A stretch of 64,000 bases of DNA from DATLLJ01 sp035537875 (GTDB lineage Bacteria > Acidobacteriota > Vicinamibacteria > Vicinamibacterales > CAVVIG01). Location of the stretch: assembly GCA_035537875.1 (NCBI GenBank), contig DATLLJ010000072.1, positions 61,463-125,462 of the forward strand, read 5' to 3'. The notes under the pieces are model-generated. The model did no database searches. It saw nothing but the letters and a program-made list of their open reading frames with translations, and was not told the DNA's origin. Positions 31,500 to 40,395 of the stretch are shown here, piece after piece. The first letter of the stretch is position 1. Each line of letters opens with the position of its first letter. Made by a program: the position numbers and the translations under genes.

Positions 31500-34400
31500 A
31501 TGCGTGGAGCGTCGAAGAAATTCCTGATCTTGGCGTCGGTTGTCCTGCTGCCCTCCCTTGCGTTCGCGCAAGGCACCCTGACCGGCACTGTGAGGGACGT
31601 CTCGGGTGGCGTCCTCCCGGGCGTGACGGTCGAAGCATCCAGCCCCGCCCTCATTGAAAAGGTGCGCGCGGCCGTGACCGACAGTGCGGGGGTGTACCGG
31701 ATCGTCGGTCTGAATCCGGGCACCTACTCCCTGACGTTCACGCTGCCCGGCTTCAACGTTGTCAGACGGGAGGGCATCGAGCTGACAGGCACCGCGACGC
31801 TCACGGTTCCGATCGAACTGGCCGTCGGCGCCCTGCAGGAGACGATCACGGTCACCGGTGAGACGCCGGTCGTCGACGTCCAGTCGACTCAGCGCCAGAC
31901 CGTGCTGAGCGCCGAGGTCATCGCCAGCATTCCAGCCACTCGTACCGTGGGATCTCTGCTGAACGTGACGCCGGGCATTGTCGTGGGCGACACCGCTCTC
32001 GCGGCGACGCCGACGATGACCTTCTTCAGTGCCCGGGGCGGTCCGACGAACGAGGGCCGCATGGCCGTCAACGGCATGACGGTCGCGGCGCCGTTCAACG
32101 GCGGCGGCGTGTCCACCTACATTCTGGATTCGGTCAATGTCGATGAGACGTCGGTGACCGTGGCCGGCGGCCTCGGCGAGTCGGACATCGGTGGGCCGGT
32201 GATGAACCTCGTCCCACGCACAGGCGGCAACAGCTTCCGCGGCACGGCGTTCATCAACAACGCCGGCGATTGGTCGACGGGCGACAACCTGACCGACGAA
32301 CTGCGCGCCGTCGGCCTCACCGAGCCGCCCGGCATCATCAACTCCTACGACACGAGCGTCTCGTACGGCGGCCCGATCATCCGCGATCGCGTGTGGTTCT
32401 TTGGCAGCTACCGGGCACTCGACACGGCGACCCCGGTCCAGGGGATCGTCGCCAACGCAAATGCCTACGACGCGTCGCGCTGGGATTGGAGGCCGGACTC
32501 CAGCGTGACGGCGCGCCAGCTCCAGGGGCGCACGATGTATATGGGCCGGATCGCGGCGCAGGCAACGGAAAAGAATCGTTTCACCGTCAACTACGAGTAT
32601 CAGCGACGCTGCGAGGGATCGCCGCTGAAGGTTGGTACCGACGGCTGCAACTCGCGGGGCGACGACTGGGTCGCTTCGGGCACGGCGACCGTGTCTCCCG
32701 AGGCCAACTCAAACTATTTCCCCAACACCCCGTATTACCTGACGCAGGTACTCTGGAGCGCCCCGACGACGAACAGGCTGCTGCTCGAGGGCGGATACAG
32801 CTGGTTCTCGTTCCGCGGCGGCACGACGGGCAGGGTCCAGCCGGATGGGATCTTCGATCTGATCTCGGTGACCGAGCAGTCCACCGCGGTCAATCCAGCG
32901 ACAGGGCTGCAGTATGCACCCCGGGCGAACTTTGTGTATCGTGGGATTCCGCAGATCAACCCCAACTACGCCAACCCCAACAGCTGGCGCGCCTCGGCGT
33001 CGTACGTCACGGGCTCGCACGACCTCAAGGTCGGCTACCAGGGCGGCTACATCCGGGTCGATTTCGAGAACATGATTCCCGAGTCGCTTCTGGCCTACCG
33101 GTTCAACCAGGGCAGGCCGAATCAGTTCACGTTCCGGCTGCCCACGTGGCAGACGGCGGATCGCACATCGACCGCGGCGTTCTACATCCAGGACAGGTGG
33201 ACGAAGGGCCGGTTGACGCTGCAGGGCGCGCTGCGCTACGACCGCGCCTGGAGCTTCAGCCCGGCGGAGCACAACGGGACGACGCTGACGTCGAAGTTCA
33301 ACCCGGAGCCGATCACGTTCGAGCGGACGGTGGGCGTCGACGCGTTCAACGATATCACCCCGCGCCTGGGCGTGGCCTACGACCTGTTCGGCAACGGCAA
33401 GACGGCGCTGAAGTTCAACCTCGGCCACTACCTCGATGCGGCGACGAACGACAGCGAGTACACGAGCAACAGCCCGCAGGCGCGGATCGTGCGCCTGGCG
33501 AACCGGAATTGGACGGACTCGAACAATAACAAGGAAATCGACTGCGACATCATGAACTTCGCCCAGAACGGCGAGTGCGCGGCGTTGACCGGCAACGACC
33601 TGAACTTCGGCAAGCCCAATCCCAACACGACGATAGTGAACCCGGAGACCTTGACGGGCTGGGGCGTCCGTCAGAACGACTGGCAATGGGGCGTCACCGT
33701 TCAGCAGGAGGTGATCCCCCGAGTTTCAGTCGAAGTGGGCTACAACCGCCGGTGGTTCTACGGGGAGAAGGTCACGGACAATACGCTGCGCGGGCCTGGG
33801 GACTACGACCAGTTCACGATCCTGGCTCCCGCCGACCCGCGGCTGCCTGGCGGCGGCGGTTATCCGATCCCGCTCTATATGGTGACTGCGGCGGCCGCCG
33901 CTCGCGGCGCGAGCAACTACGTCACGTTCGAAACGGACTACGGCGACGAGCGCAGCAGCTACTGGCACGGCGTCGATTTCTCGTTGAACGCGCGTCTCCG
34001 ACAGGGCCTGACGTTCCAGTTCGGGACGCAGACCGGCCGTTCAATTCTGGACCAGTGCTCGAGCGCAGCGGCGCTCGACCAGGATGCCACCGCTGCAATA
34101 CCGGTCGGTCTGATGAACAACGGCACGATAAAGGACGTCCGGAGCTGCCGCGACGTCGATCGGTTCGAGACGGCGCTCCGCGGATCGGCGTCGTATACGG
34201 TTCCAAAGGTCGACGTGCTCGTCAGCGGGACGATGCGCTCCCAGCCATCTCTCGAACGCACCGCCACCTGGCAGGTGCCGAATGCGGTGATCCGTGACAT
34301 CACCGGACGGCTGCCGCCGGGAGGTACCGCCACCGGCAACACGACCATCCAGATCCTGGACAACGATCATCGGCTGTATGCCGACACCCGGCGGACGCAG

Positions 34401-34616
34401 ATCGACATGCGATTCGCGAAGATCATCCGATTCGGCGACAGGCGCGCGAACGTAGGCGTCGATCTCGGCAACCTGCTGAACACCAATTACACGACGACCT
34501 ACGAGAACACATATCAGTACAGCGTCGGCAATACGGCGCAGGGCGGCACGTGGAACAACCCGACGGCCATCTACACGGCGCGGTTCGTCCGCTGGAACCT
34601 GACCGTCGACTTCTAG
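31500..34616 (+). CDS. Oar-like TonB-dependent outer-membrane receptor
   Basis: The 1038-residue protein has a signal peptide (to FAQ), then a carboxypeptidase-regulatory-like Ig domain (GTLTGTVRDVSGGVLPGVTV, about 22-110). A TonB plug follows (ETITVTGETPVVDVQSTQRQ, about 115-240), then a long beta-barrel ending in an aromatic residue (RFVRWNLTVDF). This is the expanded Oar-like type common in Acidobacteria, usually importing large organic polymers or oligosaccharides. A strong GAGGAGG ribosome binding site lies 8 bases before the ATG. There is no adjacent SusD, so the ligand is unknown. Confidence 0.92.
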   Translation: MRGASKKFLILASVVLLPSLAFAQGTLTGTVRDVSGGVLPGVTVEASSPALIEKVRAAVTDSAGVYRIVGLNPGTYSLTFTLPGFNVVRREGIELTGTATLTVPIELAVGALQETITVTGETPVVDVQSTQRQTVLSAEVIASIPATRTVGSLLNVTPGIVVGDTALAATPTMTFFSARGGPTNEGRMAVNGMTVAAPFNGGGVSTYILDSVNVDETSVTVAGGLGESDIGGPVMNLVPRTGGNSFRGTAFINNAGDWSTGDNLTDELRAVGLTEPPGIINSYDTSVSYGGPIIRDRVWFFGSYRALDTATPVQGIVANANAYDASRWDWRPDSSVTARQLQGRTMYMGRIAAQATEKNRFTVNYEYQRRCEGSPLKVGTDGCNSRGDDWVASGTATVSPEANSNYFPNTPYYLTQVLWSAPTTNRLLLEGGYSWFSFRGGTTGRVQPDGIFDLISVTEQSTAVNPATGLQYAPRANFVYRGIPQINPNYANPNSWRASASYVTGSHDLKVGYQGGYIRVDFENMIPESLLAYRFNQGRPNQFTFRLPTWQTADRTSTAAFYIQDRWTKGRLTLQGALRYDRAWSFSPAEHNGTTLTSKFNPEPITFERTVGVDAFNDITPRLGVAYDLFGNGKTALKFNLGHYLDAATNDSEYTSNSPQARIVRLANRNWTDSNNNKEIDCDIMNFAQNGECAALTGNDLNFGKPNPNTTIVNPETLTGWGVRQNDWQWGVTVQQEVIPRVSVEVGYNRRWFYGEKVTDNTLRGPGDYDQFTILAPADPRLPGGGGYPIPLYMVTAAAAARGASNYVTFETDYGDERSSYWHGVDFSLNARLRQGLTFQFGTQTGRSILDQCSSAAALDQDATAAIPVGLMNNGTIKDVRSCRDVDRFETALRGSASYTVPKVDVLVSGTMRSQPSLERTATWQVPNAVIRDITGRLPPGGTATGNTTIQILDNDHRLYADTRRTQIDMRFAKIIRFGDRRANVGVDLGNLLNTNYTTTYENTYQYSVGNTAQGGTWNNPTAIYTARFVRWNLTVDF

Positions 34617-34637
34617 GCTTCCAGTCGACGTGGGGTC

Positions 34638-34667
34638 GGGCTTTGGGATTCAGGATTCTCAAAGCCC
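34638..34667 (+). terminator. Inverted repeat after the TonB receptor gene
   Basis: Twenty-one bases after the receptor stop, GGGCTTTG (34638-34645) pairs perfectly with CAAAGCCC (34660-34667) around a 14-base loop. A second alternative pairing is GGGATTC with GAATCCC. No T-run follows, so intrinsic termination is uncertain; it may act as an mRNA 3' stabilising hairpin. The bases after it (34700-34750) are degenerate G/A/C-rich short repeats without coding signal. Confidence 0.4.
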
Positions 34668-34798
34668 GAATCCCACGGCTGACGCCCTCCATCACCCATC
34701 AGCAGTCCCGACTAAGGAAGGACCCGGAACCGAGGCCCAGGAACCAGGGACGATTTTCTACGGTGGCGTGAGTCATCGGACCGTTGGCATGATGCGGC

Positions 34799-36097
34799 TC
34801 AGTAGTGGGCGGGCACCGGCACATCGCCGCCCGCAGGCCAGCCCCAGAGCAGGTGCGTGAGGCCCCCGTCCGAGGACCGCAAGATGAACCATTCACCCGT
34901 TGTGGCCCGATAGACGGCGATATCGGTCTGCCCGTCGGCGTCGTAGTCCCCTGGCGCGGGCCGATCGTCTCCCCCCGACCAGCCCCACGCGACCTGGGTC
35001 AGCCCGCCATCACTCGAGCGCTGGATGAACCACTCGGCGGTCGTCGTGCGATACACCGCGATGTCGGCACGTCCGTCGGCGTCGTAGTCGCCCGGTACCG
35101 GCACATCGCCCAGCGACGGCGCCCCCCAGGCGACCGTGGTCGTGCCGCCGTCACGGGCCCGACGAATGAACCATTCGCCCGTGGATTGCCGGAACACCGC
35201 GACCTCCGCGAACGCGGGCAGCGTGATCTGCCCAACCTTGTTGCCGGTCAACTCGGCGAACCAGACGTTCCCATCCGGGCCCGCGGCAATGCCGTAGGGC
35301 CTGCTCATTGCCGTCGGCACGGGGAACTCGGTGATCGTGCCACTCGGAGTGATTCGCCCGATCCTGTTGGCGGCCTGCTCGGTGAACCAGAGGTTGCCAT
35401 CGGCCCCCGCGGCGATGCCAATGGGCGAGCTGCCTACGGTGGGCAGCGGAAACTCCGTGATGGCGCCCGCCGGCGTGATCCGTCCGATCTTGTTCGCGAC
35501 GCTCTCAACGAACCAGAGGTTGCCGTCTGGGCCCGCGGTGATCGCCATGGGCGAGCTGACGACCGTCGGCACGAGGAACTCGACGATCGCGCCACCGGGC
35601 GTGATCCGCCCGATCTTGTTGCCGACTGACTCGGTGAACCAGAGGTTGCCATCGGACCCCGCGGCGATGCCAAAGGGTGAGCTGCCTACGGTCGCAATCG
35701 GAAACTCCGTGATGCCGCCCGCCGGCGTGATCCGTCCGATCTTGTTCGCGACGCTCTCGACGAACCAGAGGTTGCCGTCTGGGCCTGCGGCAATGCCAAT
35801 GGGGTAACCGCCGGCCGTCGGAACGGGAAACTCGGCGATCGTGCCACTGGGCGTGATCCGCCCGATCTTGTTGCCGCCGGCTTCGGTGAACCAGACGTTC
35901 CCATCCGGGCCACCGACGATGGAGTAGGGTGTGCTGCCGGCCGTCGGCACCGGGAACTCGGTGAGGGCGCCACTGGGCGTGAGCCGCCCAATCTTGTTGG
36001 CGCTGATCTCGATCTCGGTGAACCAGACGTTCCCATCGGGGCCGGCGGCGATGCCGTAGGGCACGCTCGCCGCCGTCGCCACCGGAAACTCCGTGAT
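34799..36097 (-). repeat. Module B: second 7 + 3 unit copy
   Basis: This second copy covers residues about 518-949. Seven Vgb-like units again precede three FG-GAP-like units, and the protein ends in GDVPVPAHY. The FG-GAP-like parts of modules A and B are nearly identical in sequence, whereas the Vgb parts differ more. This suggests recent duplication or gene conversion of the FG-GAP part. Confidence 0.8.
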
Positions 36098-37648
36098 CGG
36101 CCGCGCGGTTCCGGTCGCCGCACCGAACCGCCCCATGCCGCGGAGCGGGAGATCGCCCCCCTCAGGCCAACCCCAGGCCAAATGCGTCAGCCCCGCGTCC
36201 GACGAGCGAAGAATGAACCACTCGCCCGTCGTGGCTCGATAAACGGCGATATCGGTCTGCCCGTCGGCGTCGTAGTCGCCCGGCACGGGCCGATCGTCTC
36301 CCCCCGGCGAGCCCCACCCGACCTTGGTCACCCCGCCATCACTCGAGCGCCGGATGAACCACTCGCCGGCCGTCGCGCGGTAGACCGCGATGTCGGCACG
36401 ACCGTCGGCGTCGTAGTCGCCCGGGACCGGCACATCGCCCAGCGACGGCGCACCCCAGGCCAGCGTGGTCGTGCCGCCGTCACGGGCGCGGCGAATGAAC
36501 CATTCGCCAGTCGACTGCCGGTAGACCGCGACCTCCGCAACCGCCGCGGGCATGAGCGTCCCGATCTTGTTGCCGATGAACTCGGTGAACCAGAGGTTCC
36601 CGTCGCGGCCCGCCGTGATGCCATTGGGGACGCTACCGACCGTGGGTACCGGAAACTCCCTGACGACGCCAGCCGGCGTGATCCGCCCGATCTTGTTCGC
36701 GACCTGCTCGGTGAACCACAGATTTCCGTCGGATCCGGCGGTGATGTCTCGGAGCACGCTACCGACCGTGGGCGCCGGAAATTCGGTGACGACACCCGCT
36801 GGCGTGATCCGGCCGATCTGGTTCGCGGCCGATTCGGTGAACCAGAGGTTTCCGTCGGGGCCGGCCGTGATGCCATAGAGTCCGCTGCTGGCCGTGGGCA
36901 CCGGGAACTCGGTGACAACGCCCGCCGGCGTGATTCGTCCGATCTGGTTCCCGGGGCCTAATTCGGTGAACCAGAGGTTCCCGTCGGGGCCGGCCGTGAT
37001 GCCGTTGGGGACGCTACTGACCGTGGGTACCGGAAACTCGGTGACGACACCCGTCGGCGTGATCCGCCCGATCTGGTTCGCGGCCTGTTCAGTGAACCAC
37101 ACGTTTCCGTCGGGGCCGGCCGTGATCCCAAAGAGCCCGCTGCTGGCCGTGGGCACCGGGAACTCCGTGACGACGCCCGCCGGCGTGATTCGGCCGATCT
37201 GGTTCGCGTTGCCCTCCGTGAACCACAGGTTTCCGTCGGGGCCGGCCGTGATGCCAAAGAGCCCGCTGCCGGGGATGAGCACAGGGAACTCCGTGACAAC
37301 GCCCGCCGGCGTAATTCGTCCGATCTTGTTCGAGGCCAATTCCGTGAACCACAGGTTTCCGTCGGGGCCGGCCGTGATGCCAAGGGGCCCGCTGGTTGCC
37401 GTCGGCACGAGGAACTCCGTGATCGGGGGGGCTGATGCGCAGACGCCGGCCCCGAGCAGAATCACCATTCCCCACGCAACGACAAGGCGAACGAGCCACG
37501 CGTTGGCGGAGGGTTGGCTCTCCCCTCGCCGCCGTGCCGCGCGGGACGGCGCAGGGACGGGTCGTTCCCGAGGTTCACGGCGGGCGACTCGCATGGGCAC
37601 GCGGAGCAGCAGCGACGGGAGGGTACGGCTTCGCATGAGTTCCCTCAT
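34799..37648 (-). CDS. Exported double Vgb-propeller / FG-GAP-like repeat protein
   Basis: The 949-residue protein has a leader with one hydrophobic segment (about 52-70). It continues with seven units of about 42 residues, each of the form (V/I)TEFPVPT...GITAGPDGNLWFTE...NKIGRITPAG, as in virginiamycin B lyase (Vgb). Next come three FG-GAP/VCBS-like units with the calcium-loop motif GDYDADGRADIAVYR. The whole 7+3 module is then repeated. Seven units form one closed seven-bladed propeller. The Vgb lyase catalytic His residues are not evident in the units, so a binding or surface role is more likely than streptogramin cleavage. Starts at 37636 or 37594 are also possible. Confidence 0.88.
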   Translation of the reverse strand: MRELMRSRTLPSLLLRVPMRVARREPRERPVPAPSRAARRRGESQPSANAWLVRLVVAWGMVILLGAGVCASAPPITEFLVPTATSGPLGITAGPDGNLWFTELASNKIGRITPAGVVTEFPVLIPGSGLFGITAGPDGNLWFTEGNANQIGRITPAGVVTEFPVPTASSGLFGITAGPDGNVWFTEQAANQIGRITPTGVVTEFPVPTVSSVPNGITAGPDGNLWFTELGPGNQIGRITPAGVVTEFPVPTASSGLYGITAGPDGNLWFTESAANQIGRITPAGVVTEFPAPTVGSVLRDITAGSDGNLWFTEQVANKIGRITPAGVVREFPVPTVGSVPNGITAGRDGNLWFTEFIGNKIGTLMPAAVAEVAVYRQSTGEWFIRRARDGGTTTLAWGAPSLGDVPVPGDYDADGRADIAVYRATAGEWFIRRSSDGGVTKVGWGSPGGDDRPVPGDYDADGQTDIAVYRATTGEWFILRSSDAGLTHLAWGWPEGGDLPLRGMGRFGAATGTARPITEFPVATAASVPYGIAAGPDGNVWFTEIEISANKIGRLTPSGALTEFPVPTAGSTPYSIVGGPDGNVWFTEAGGNKIGRITPSGTIAEFPVPTAGGYPIGIAAGPDGNLWFVESVANKIGRITPAGGITEFPIATVGSSPFGIAAGSDGNLWFTESVGNKIGRITPGGAIVEFLVPTVVSSPMAITAGPDGNLWFVESVANKIGRITPAGAITEFPLPTVGSSPIGIAAGADGNLWFTEQAANRIGRITPSGTITEFPVPTAMSRPYGIAAGPDGNVWFAELTGNKVGQITLPAFAEVAVFRQSTGEWFIRRARDGGTTTVAWGAPSLGDVPVPGDYDADGRADIAVYRTTTAEWFIQRSSDGGLTQVAWGWSGGDDRPAPGDYDADGQTDIAVYRATTGEWFILRSSDGGLTHLLWGWPAGGDVPVPAHY
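36098..37423 (-). repeat. Module A: 7 Vgb-like + 3 FG-GAP-like units
   Basis: This first copy of the internal module covers residues about 76-517 of the propeller protein. The seven Vgb units are about 42 codons each with one 43-codon unit (LGPGNQIGR). The three FG-GAP-like units show WFIRRARDGG, WFIRRSSDGG and WFILRSSDAG. The last unit has lost part of its end (GDLPLRGMGRFGAATGTARP), which serves as a linker to module B. Confidence 0.8.
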
Positions 37649-37965
37649 TGGTGAGCGACAGCTGGCCCTAAGCTACGCGAGGGCGGTCGGAGGAGCAACA
37701 CTGCTCGGCGGCGATTCTGAACGGCCGAGTCGGTGCGACGCGCGGCGGACTGCTCGCGGGCGCACCTTTGGAGGCCGCGAGGGGGCGCACGGGGCTCGGC
37801 TGATTGCCGCGAGAGCCGCGGGTGGCAGGTTCGACGGGCTGTTAGCCGCGCTCAGAGCACGCGAAGCGCGGACGGCAGGTTGGAGGTTCAGCGCGATGCT
37901 GCTGTTGTGAGATTCGACGGGCTTGATGGGCGGTCCAGCCCGCCGGTTGACTAACGCACGACTGG
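37649..37965. other. Intergenic region, no gene seen
   Basis: This spacer of 317 bp lies upstream of the propeller gene and downstream of the small 38-kb gene. It is GC-rich, with no supported ORF, RNA or strong repeat. It should contain the promoter of the propeller gene. A rightward open frame continues through it from inside the propeller gene but is an antisense artefact of that gene's repeats. Confidence 0.4.
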
Positions 37966-38391
37966 CTACTGACGGCCGCGGCCAGCCCACATCGGGAAGC
38001 CCTTGGCATCGCGGAACGTCATTGTCTCGGAGCCCTTCTTGATTTGGCGCACGAGCAGCACGTCACGGCCATCGACCTGGCTCTTCGCACCGATGACCTC
38101 GATCTGGTCGCCCTTGGCGAGTTCGTACTTGTGCTCCGTTTGGTACCAAGTCGGGCCGAGCGCGAGCTCCAACGTCGCGTCCGATGTCTTGAGCATCACG
38201 TGCGTGCCTTGTTGGGGACCGGGCTTCAGGTCCTCCACGACACCCTTGGCGGTTATCTCCGCCGCCGCGCTGTAATTCGCGGGCCCCTGGCCTTTTCCGC
38301 CTCCCTGCGCGACGGCGTCTGCAGGGACGAATAGCACAAGGACAGCCAACGAGGCGAGACCTGACAACACTCCAATAGCCTTGACGTTCAT
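37966..38391 (-). CDS. Small exported OB-like protein
   Basis: From ATG 38391 the protein has 141 residues: signal peptide MNVKAIGVLSGLASLAVLVL, a glycine-rich linker (GGGKGQGPANYS) and a compact beta domain (ITAKGVVEDLKPGPQQGTHV, LELALGPTWYQTEHKYELAKG, QIEVIGAKSQVDGRDVLLVR). The strand pattern and the I-T-A-K-G-V-V start resemble a secreted OB-fold. Such proteins often accompany cytochromes or redox modules, but none adjoin here. Function unknown. Confidence 0.7.
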   Translation of the reverse strand: MNVKAIGVLSGLASLAVLVLFVPADAVAQGGGKGQGPANYSAAAEITAKGVVEDLKPGPQQGTHVMLKTSDATLELALGPTWYQTEHKYELAKGDQIEVIGAKSQVDGRDVLLVRQIKKGSETMTFRDAKGFPMWAGRGRQ

Positions 38392-38455
38392 CACTGACCT
38401 CTTTCTCAATTTTAGGTGAACTGTTCAGCAGGCAGCAGTTATTTCGAAGAGAGGC

Positions 38456-38495
38456 AAAATCGCGGCCGCGACAAGAAAATCGCGGCCGCGACAAG
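38456..38495. repeat. Two tandem 20-bp repeats with a NotI-type palindrome
   Basis: The 20-base unit AAAATCGCGGCCGCGACAAG is present twice in direct, exact succession (38456-38475 and 38476-38495). Each unit carries the palindrome CGCGGCCGCG. It lies 65 bp upstream of the start of the 141-residue gene, within its likely leader/promoter region. It could be a protein-binding site pair or a small slippage duplication. Confidence 0.8.
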
Positions 38496-38814
38496 ATTGA
38501 AGAAGGCAAGCGGTTTCCGCGTGGGCCCTCGCTTCGATACGGGAAAATCTCGGGGGGACAGCGGAGAAATTCGCAATGAAGTTGCTGGCGGTTTCTCATT
38601 ACCGGCTCTTCTTGGCTCGCTCTGAAGAGACGTAGCTCATCGGCCACGGCCGAGCTTGCACAGTCCTGATCTGCTGAGCGTCGGCGCTTCGAACGACCGG
38701 AGCGCTGCAACGCACCTCCTCTTGTGGAGACGTGATTGCGCGGCTTCGGCCTGTCGCGCATGATTGATGGTCGCCACACGCCGTGGCGCAGGATGTGACT
38801 CGGAGGCCACAACC
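38496..38814. other. Divergent intergenic region, no gene seen
   Basis: This 319-bp stretch separates the tandem repeat from the start of the next rightward gene. No ORF with convincing composition, no RNA and no further repeat were found. Promoters for both divergent genes are expected here, but no clear -35/-10 pair is visible. Confidence 0.35.
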
Positions 38815-39384
38815 ATGCCCTCACGCAACCGCCGCGCGATTCGTACTTGTTTGCTCAGCCTGATCGTCCTGGCCTGCGCCGTCTCGTCAGCCCGCGCCCA
38901 GGGGGACACCTTTACGGCTACGGCCGCCCTCAAGGGCTCCGGCGGCGCGACCGCCAGCACTCCCGTTACGGTAAGCATTCGTCAATACACGTCCGATGGC
39001 GAGCGGAACGAAATGCTGGCGGCGCTGAAGAAGGGCATGCCCGAAGCGCTCGCGTTCCTCGCCAAGAGGAAGGACCTCGGGAGTATCCAGATTGGCGGCC
39101 GGCTCACCGCGATCAAATACGCGTATGCGCACACGACGCCCGCCAGCCGGCTGATCGCGGTCGCGGCGATCGTGCCGATCGCGCTGCCCGACACGGGTGC
39201 GCCAAACGCTCAACCTCGAGCCGGTTTCGACGCCGGTGTGATCTTCCTCGACCTGCCGGCGTCGGCGCCTGCGAGCGGCCAGCTCATACCCAACGCGAGC
39301 GTCCGCGTGGACGCCGACGGGTCCATCGTGGCCGATGACTCGAGCGGGGATGTCGTGCGCCTGAATGACGTGGCCAAGAAATAG
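38815..39384 (+). CDS. Exported hypothetical protein
   Basis: From ATG 38815 the protein has 189 residues with a signal peptide (RTCLLSLIVLACAVSSARAQ). The mature part includes TATAALKGSGGATASTPVTV, YTSDGERNEMLAALKKGMPE and FLAKRKDLGSIQIGGRL. It looks like a small secreted beta-rich domain with a central helical hairpin. I recognise no family. The fit of signal peptide and codon bias makes the gene credible. Confidence 0.65.
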   Translation: MPSRNRRAIRTCLLSLIVLACAVSSARAQGDTFTATAALKGSGGATASTPVTVSIRQYTSDGERNEMLAALKKGMPEALAFLAKRKDLGSIQIGGRLTAIKYAYAHTTPASRLIAVAAIVPIALPDTGAPNAQPRAGFDAGVIFLDLPASAPASGQLIPNASVRVDADGSIVADDSSGDVVRLNDVAKK

Positions 39385-39418
39385 ATAGATTCGCCCACAC
39401 GTCTCGGCACGCGGGCCA

Positions 39419-39685
39419 CTAGGCTTCAGGTGATTGCGCGTGGGGTTCTTCGAGAGGGACGCGGGCGGAATCGGCAGCGGCGCGCGAAAGAGCGGCTCTC
39501 ATCTCATGAATGGCCCATTCCATCGCGCTGTCATGATTGTCGAAGGTCCGGGCTTGCAGGGCGAGCGAGCCGCGCCAAAGCGTGACGACGAATGGCGGCC
39601 CGCAGGTTGGTCGGGTAAGAGTGCAGGACCGTCCGCCGGAAATCGCCCATAGGCTGATCAAGTCGTCCGGTAGTCCGTCAGTCAT
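39419..39685 (-). CDS. Small hypothetical protein (88 aa)
   Basis: The product begins MTDGLPDDLISLWAISGG and has GPPFVVTLWRGSLALQARTF followed by a helix DSAMEWAIHEMRAAL. This alternation of strands and one helix is coherent, so it is probably a real small cytoplasmic protein. It is convergent with the exported 189-residue protein. No family is recognised. Confidence 0.55.
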   Translation of the reverse strand: MTDGLPDDLISLWAISGGRSCTLTRPTCGPPFVVTLWRGSLALQARTFDNHDSAMEWAIHEMRAALSRAAADSARVPLEEPHAQSPEA

Positions 39686-40049
39686 CGCGGGAAAAGTACT
39701 CAGCCGCTCGGGTCTATGCTGTTCACTCTTGAACAGGCTCGCGAGGCATACGCTTGAGCGACAAGACCTTGAGAAAGGCGAGGCGTGAGTGAGTGGGTGC
39801 GATCGTCGGCGCTCACGCGACAGTTCGTACGCTCACGTCCCCGACGCGAGAACCCGAAGTGGCCGCGCGAAGCTACCTGGCGAAGTGCCCCGCATCAGTT
39901 CCGGAAAGGCGGAGCGTCCCGCAATGCGCCGGCGCTTTCGTCAGGGCCGCAGGAAGCTCGATCTCCACAATCCGGACGAAGGACACCAGTTACGTAAGCA
40001 CGACGTTGGGCCATTCGCTCGGCGCGCTTCGTAAAGTATTGGCGCCAGA
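39686..40049. other. Region without a supported gene
   Basis: Several short overlapping open frames cover 39785-40053 on the plus strand, but none has a ribosome binding site or a coherent composition. The stretch is somewhat more degraded-looking than flanking genes (mixed Arg-rich frames). It could contain relics. Nothing can be named. Confidence 0.35.
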
Positions 40050-40325
40050 GTGATTATCAGTCTTTCGGAGCGTGGTCCCGCTCTTGCGGGGTTCCGTCAA
40101 GGCGAACGTATGCGTTGGGCGACGACGTATCGGATTGTCGATCGGGACCAAGGGCTTTGGGTCCTGACCACGGGCGGCGCGCCGCGGAAAGGTGCGCGTG
40201 TGGACGTCACGGGGCGTCTTCGGGAGGGCTACGACCTGAGCGCGTTTGGTGGACTGTTGAGACTGCCGGCGTCAGCGCAAAGCGGGCTCGTTTTGGTCGA
40301 GTCGTCGCACAAGGCGCGCAACTGA
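40050..40325 (+). CDS. Small OB-like protein (91 aa)
   Basis: The product from GTG 40050 (or 71 residues from ATG 40110) contains TYRIVDRDQGLWVLTTGGAP, RKGARVDVTGRLREGYDLSA and GLVLVESSHKARN. The G-x-x-V-x-V-T-G-x-(V/L)-R-E segment is typical of OB-fold strands 3-4 in small nucleic-acid-binding or CcmE-like proteins. There is no signal peptide from the internal ATG. The role is unknown. Confidence 0.5.
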   Translation: MIISLSERGPALAGFRQGERMRWATTYRIVDRDQGLWVLTTGGAPRKGARVDVTGRLREGYDLSAFGGLLRLPASAQSGLVLVESSHKARN

Positions 40326-40395
40326 TCGAGGGGCAGTTTCGATCTGAGGCCTTTCCGTGTCGTGCGCGTGCGCACGGCCGACCCAGAAGGTGCAT

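Noticed and set aside
34799..37423. CRISPR-like array suggested by regular spacing of repeats
   Set aside because: The repeats are about 126 bp, in frame and translate into Vgb units; there are no short identical repeats with unique spacers and no cas genes.
34799..37648. Streptogramin (virginiamycin B) resistance function
   Set aside because: Only the repeat family is shared; catalytic His residues of Vgb are not evident and the protein is exported and three times longer.
36894..37910. Long plus-strand frame (338 codons) over the propeller gene
   Set aside because: It is the antisense of the regular Vgb repeats, which keep one complementary frame open; it has no start signal and its repeats mirror those of the real gene.
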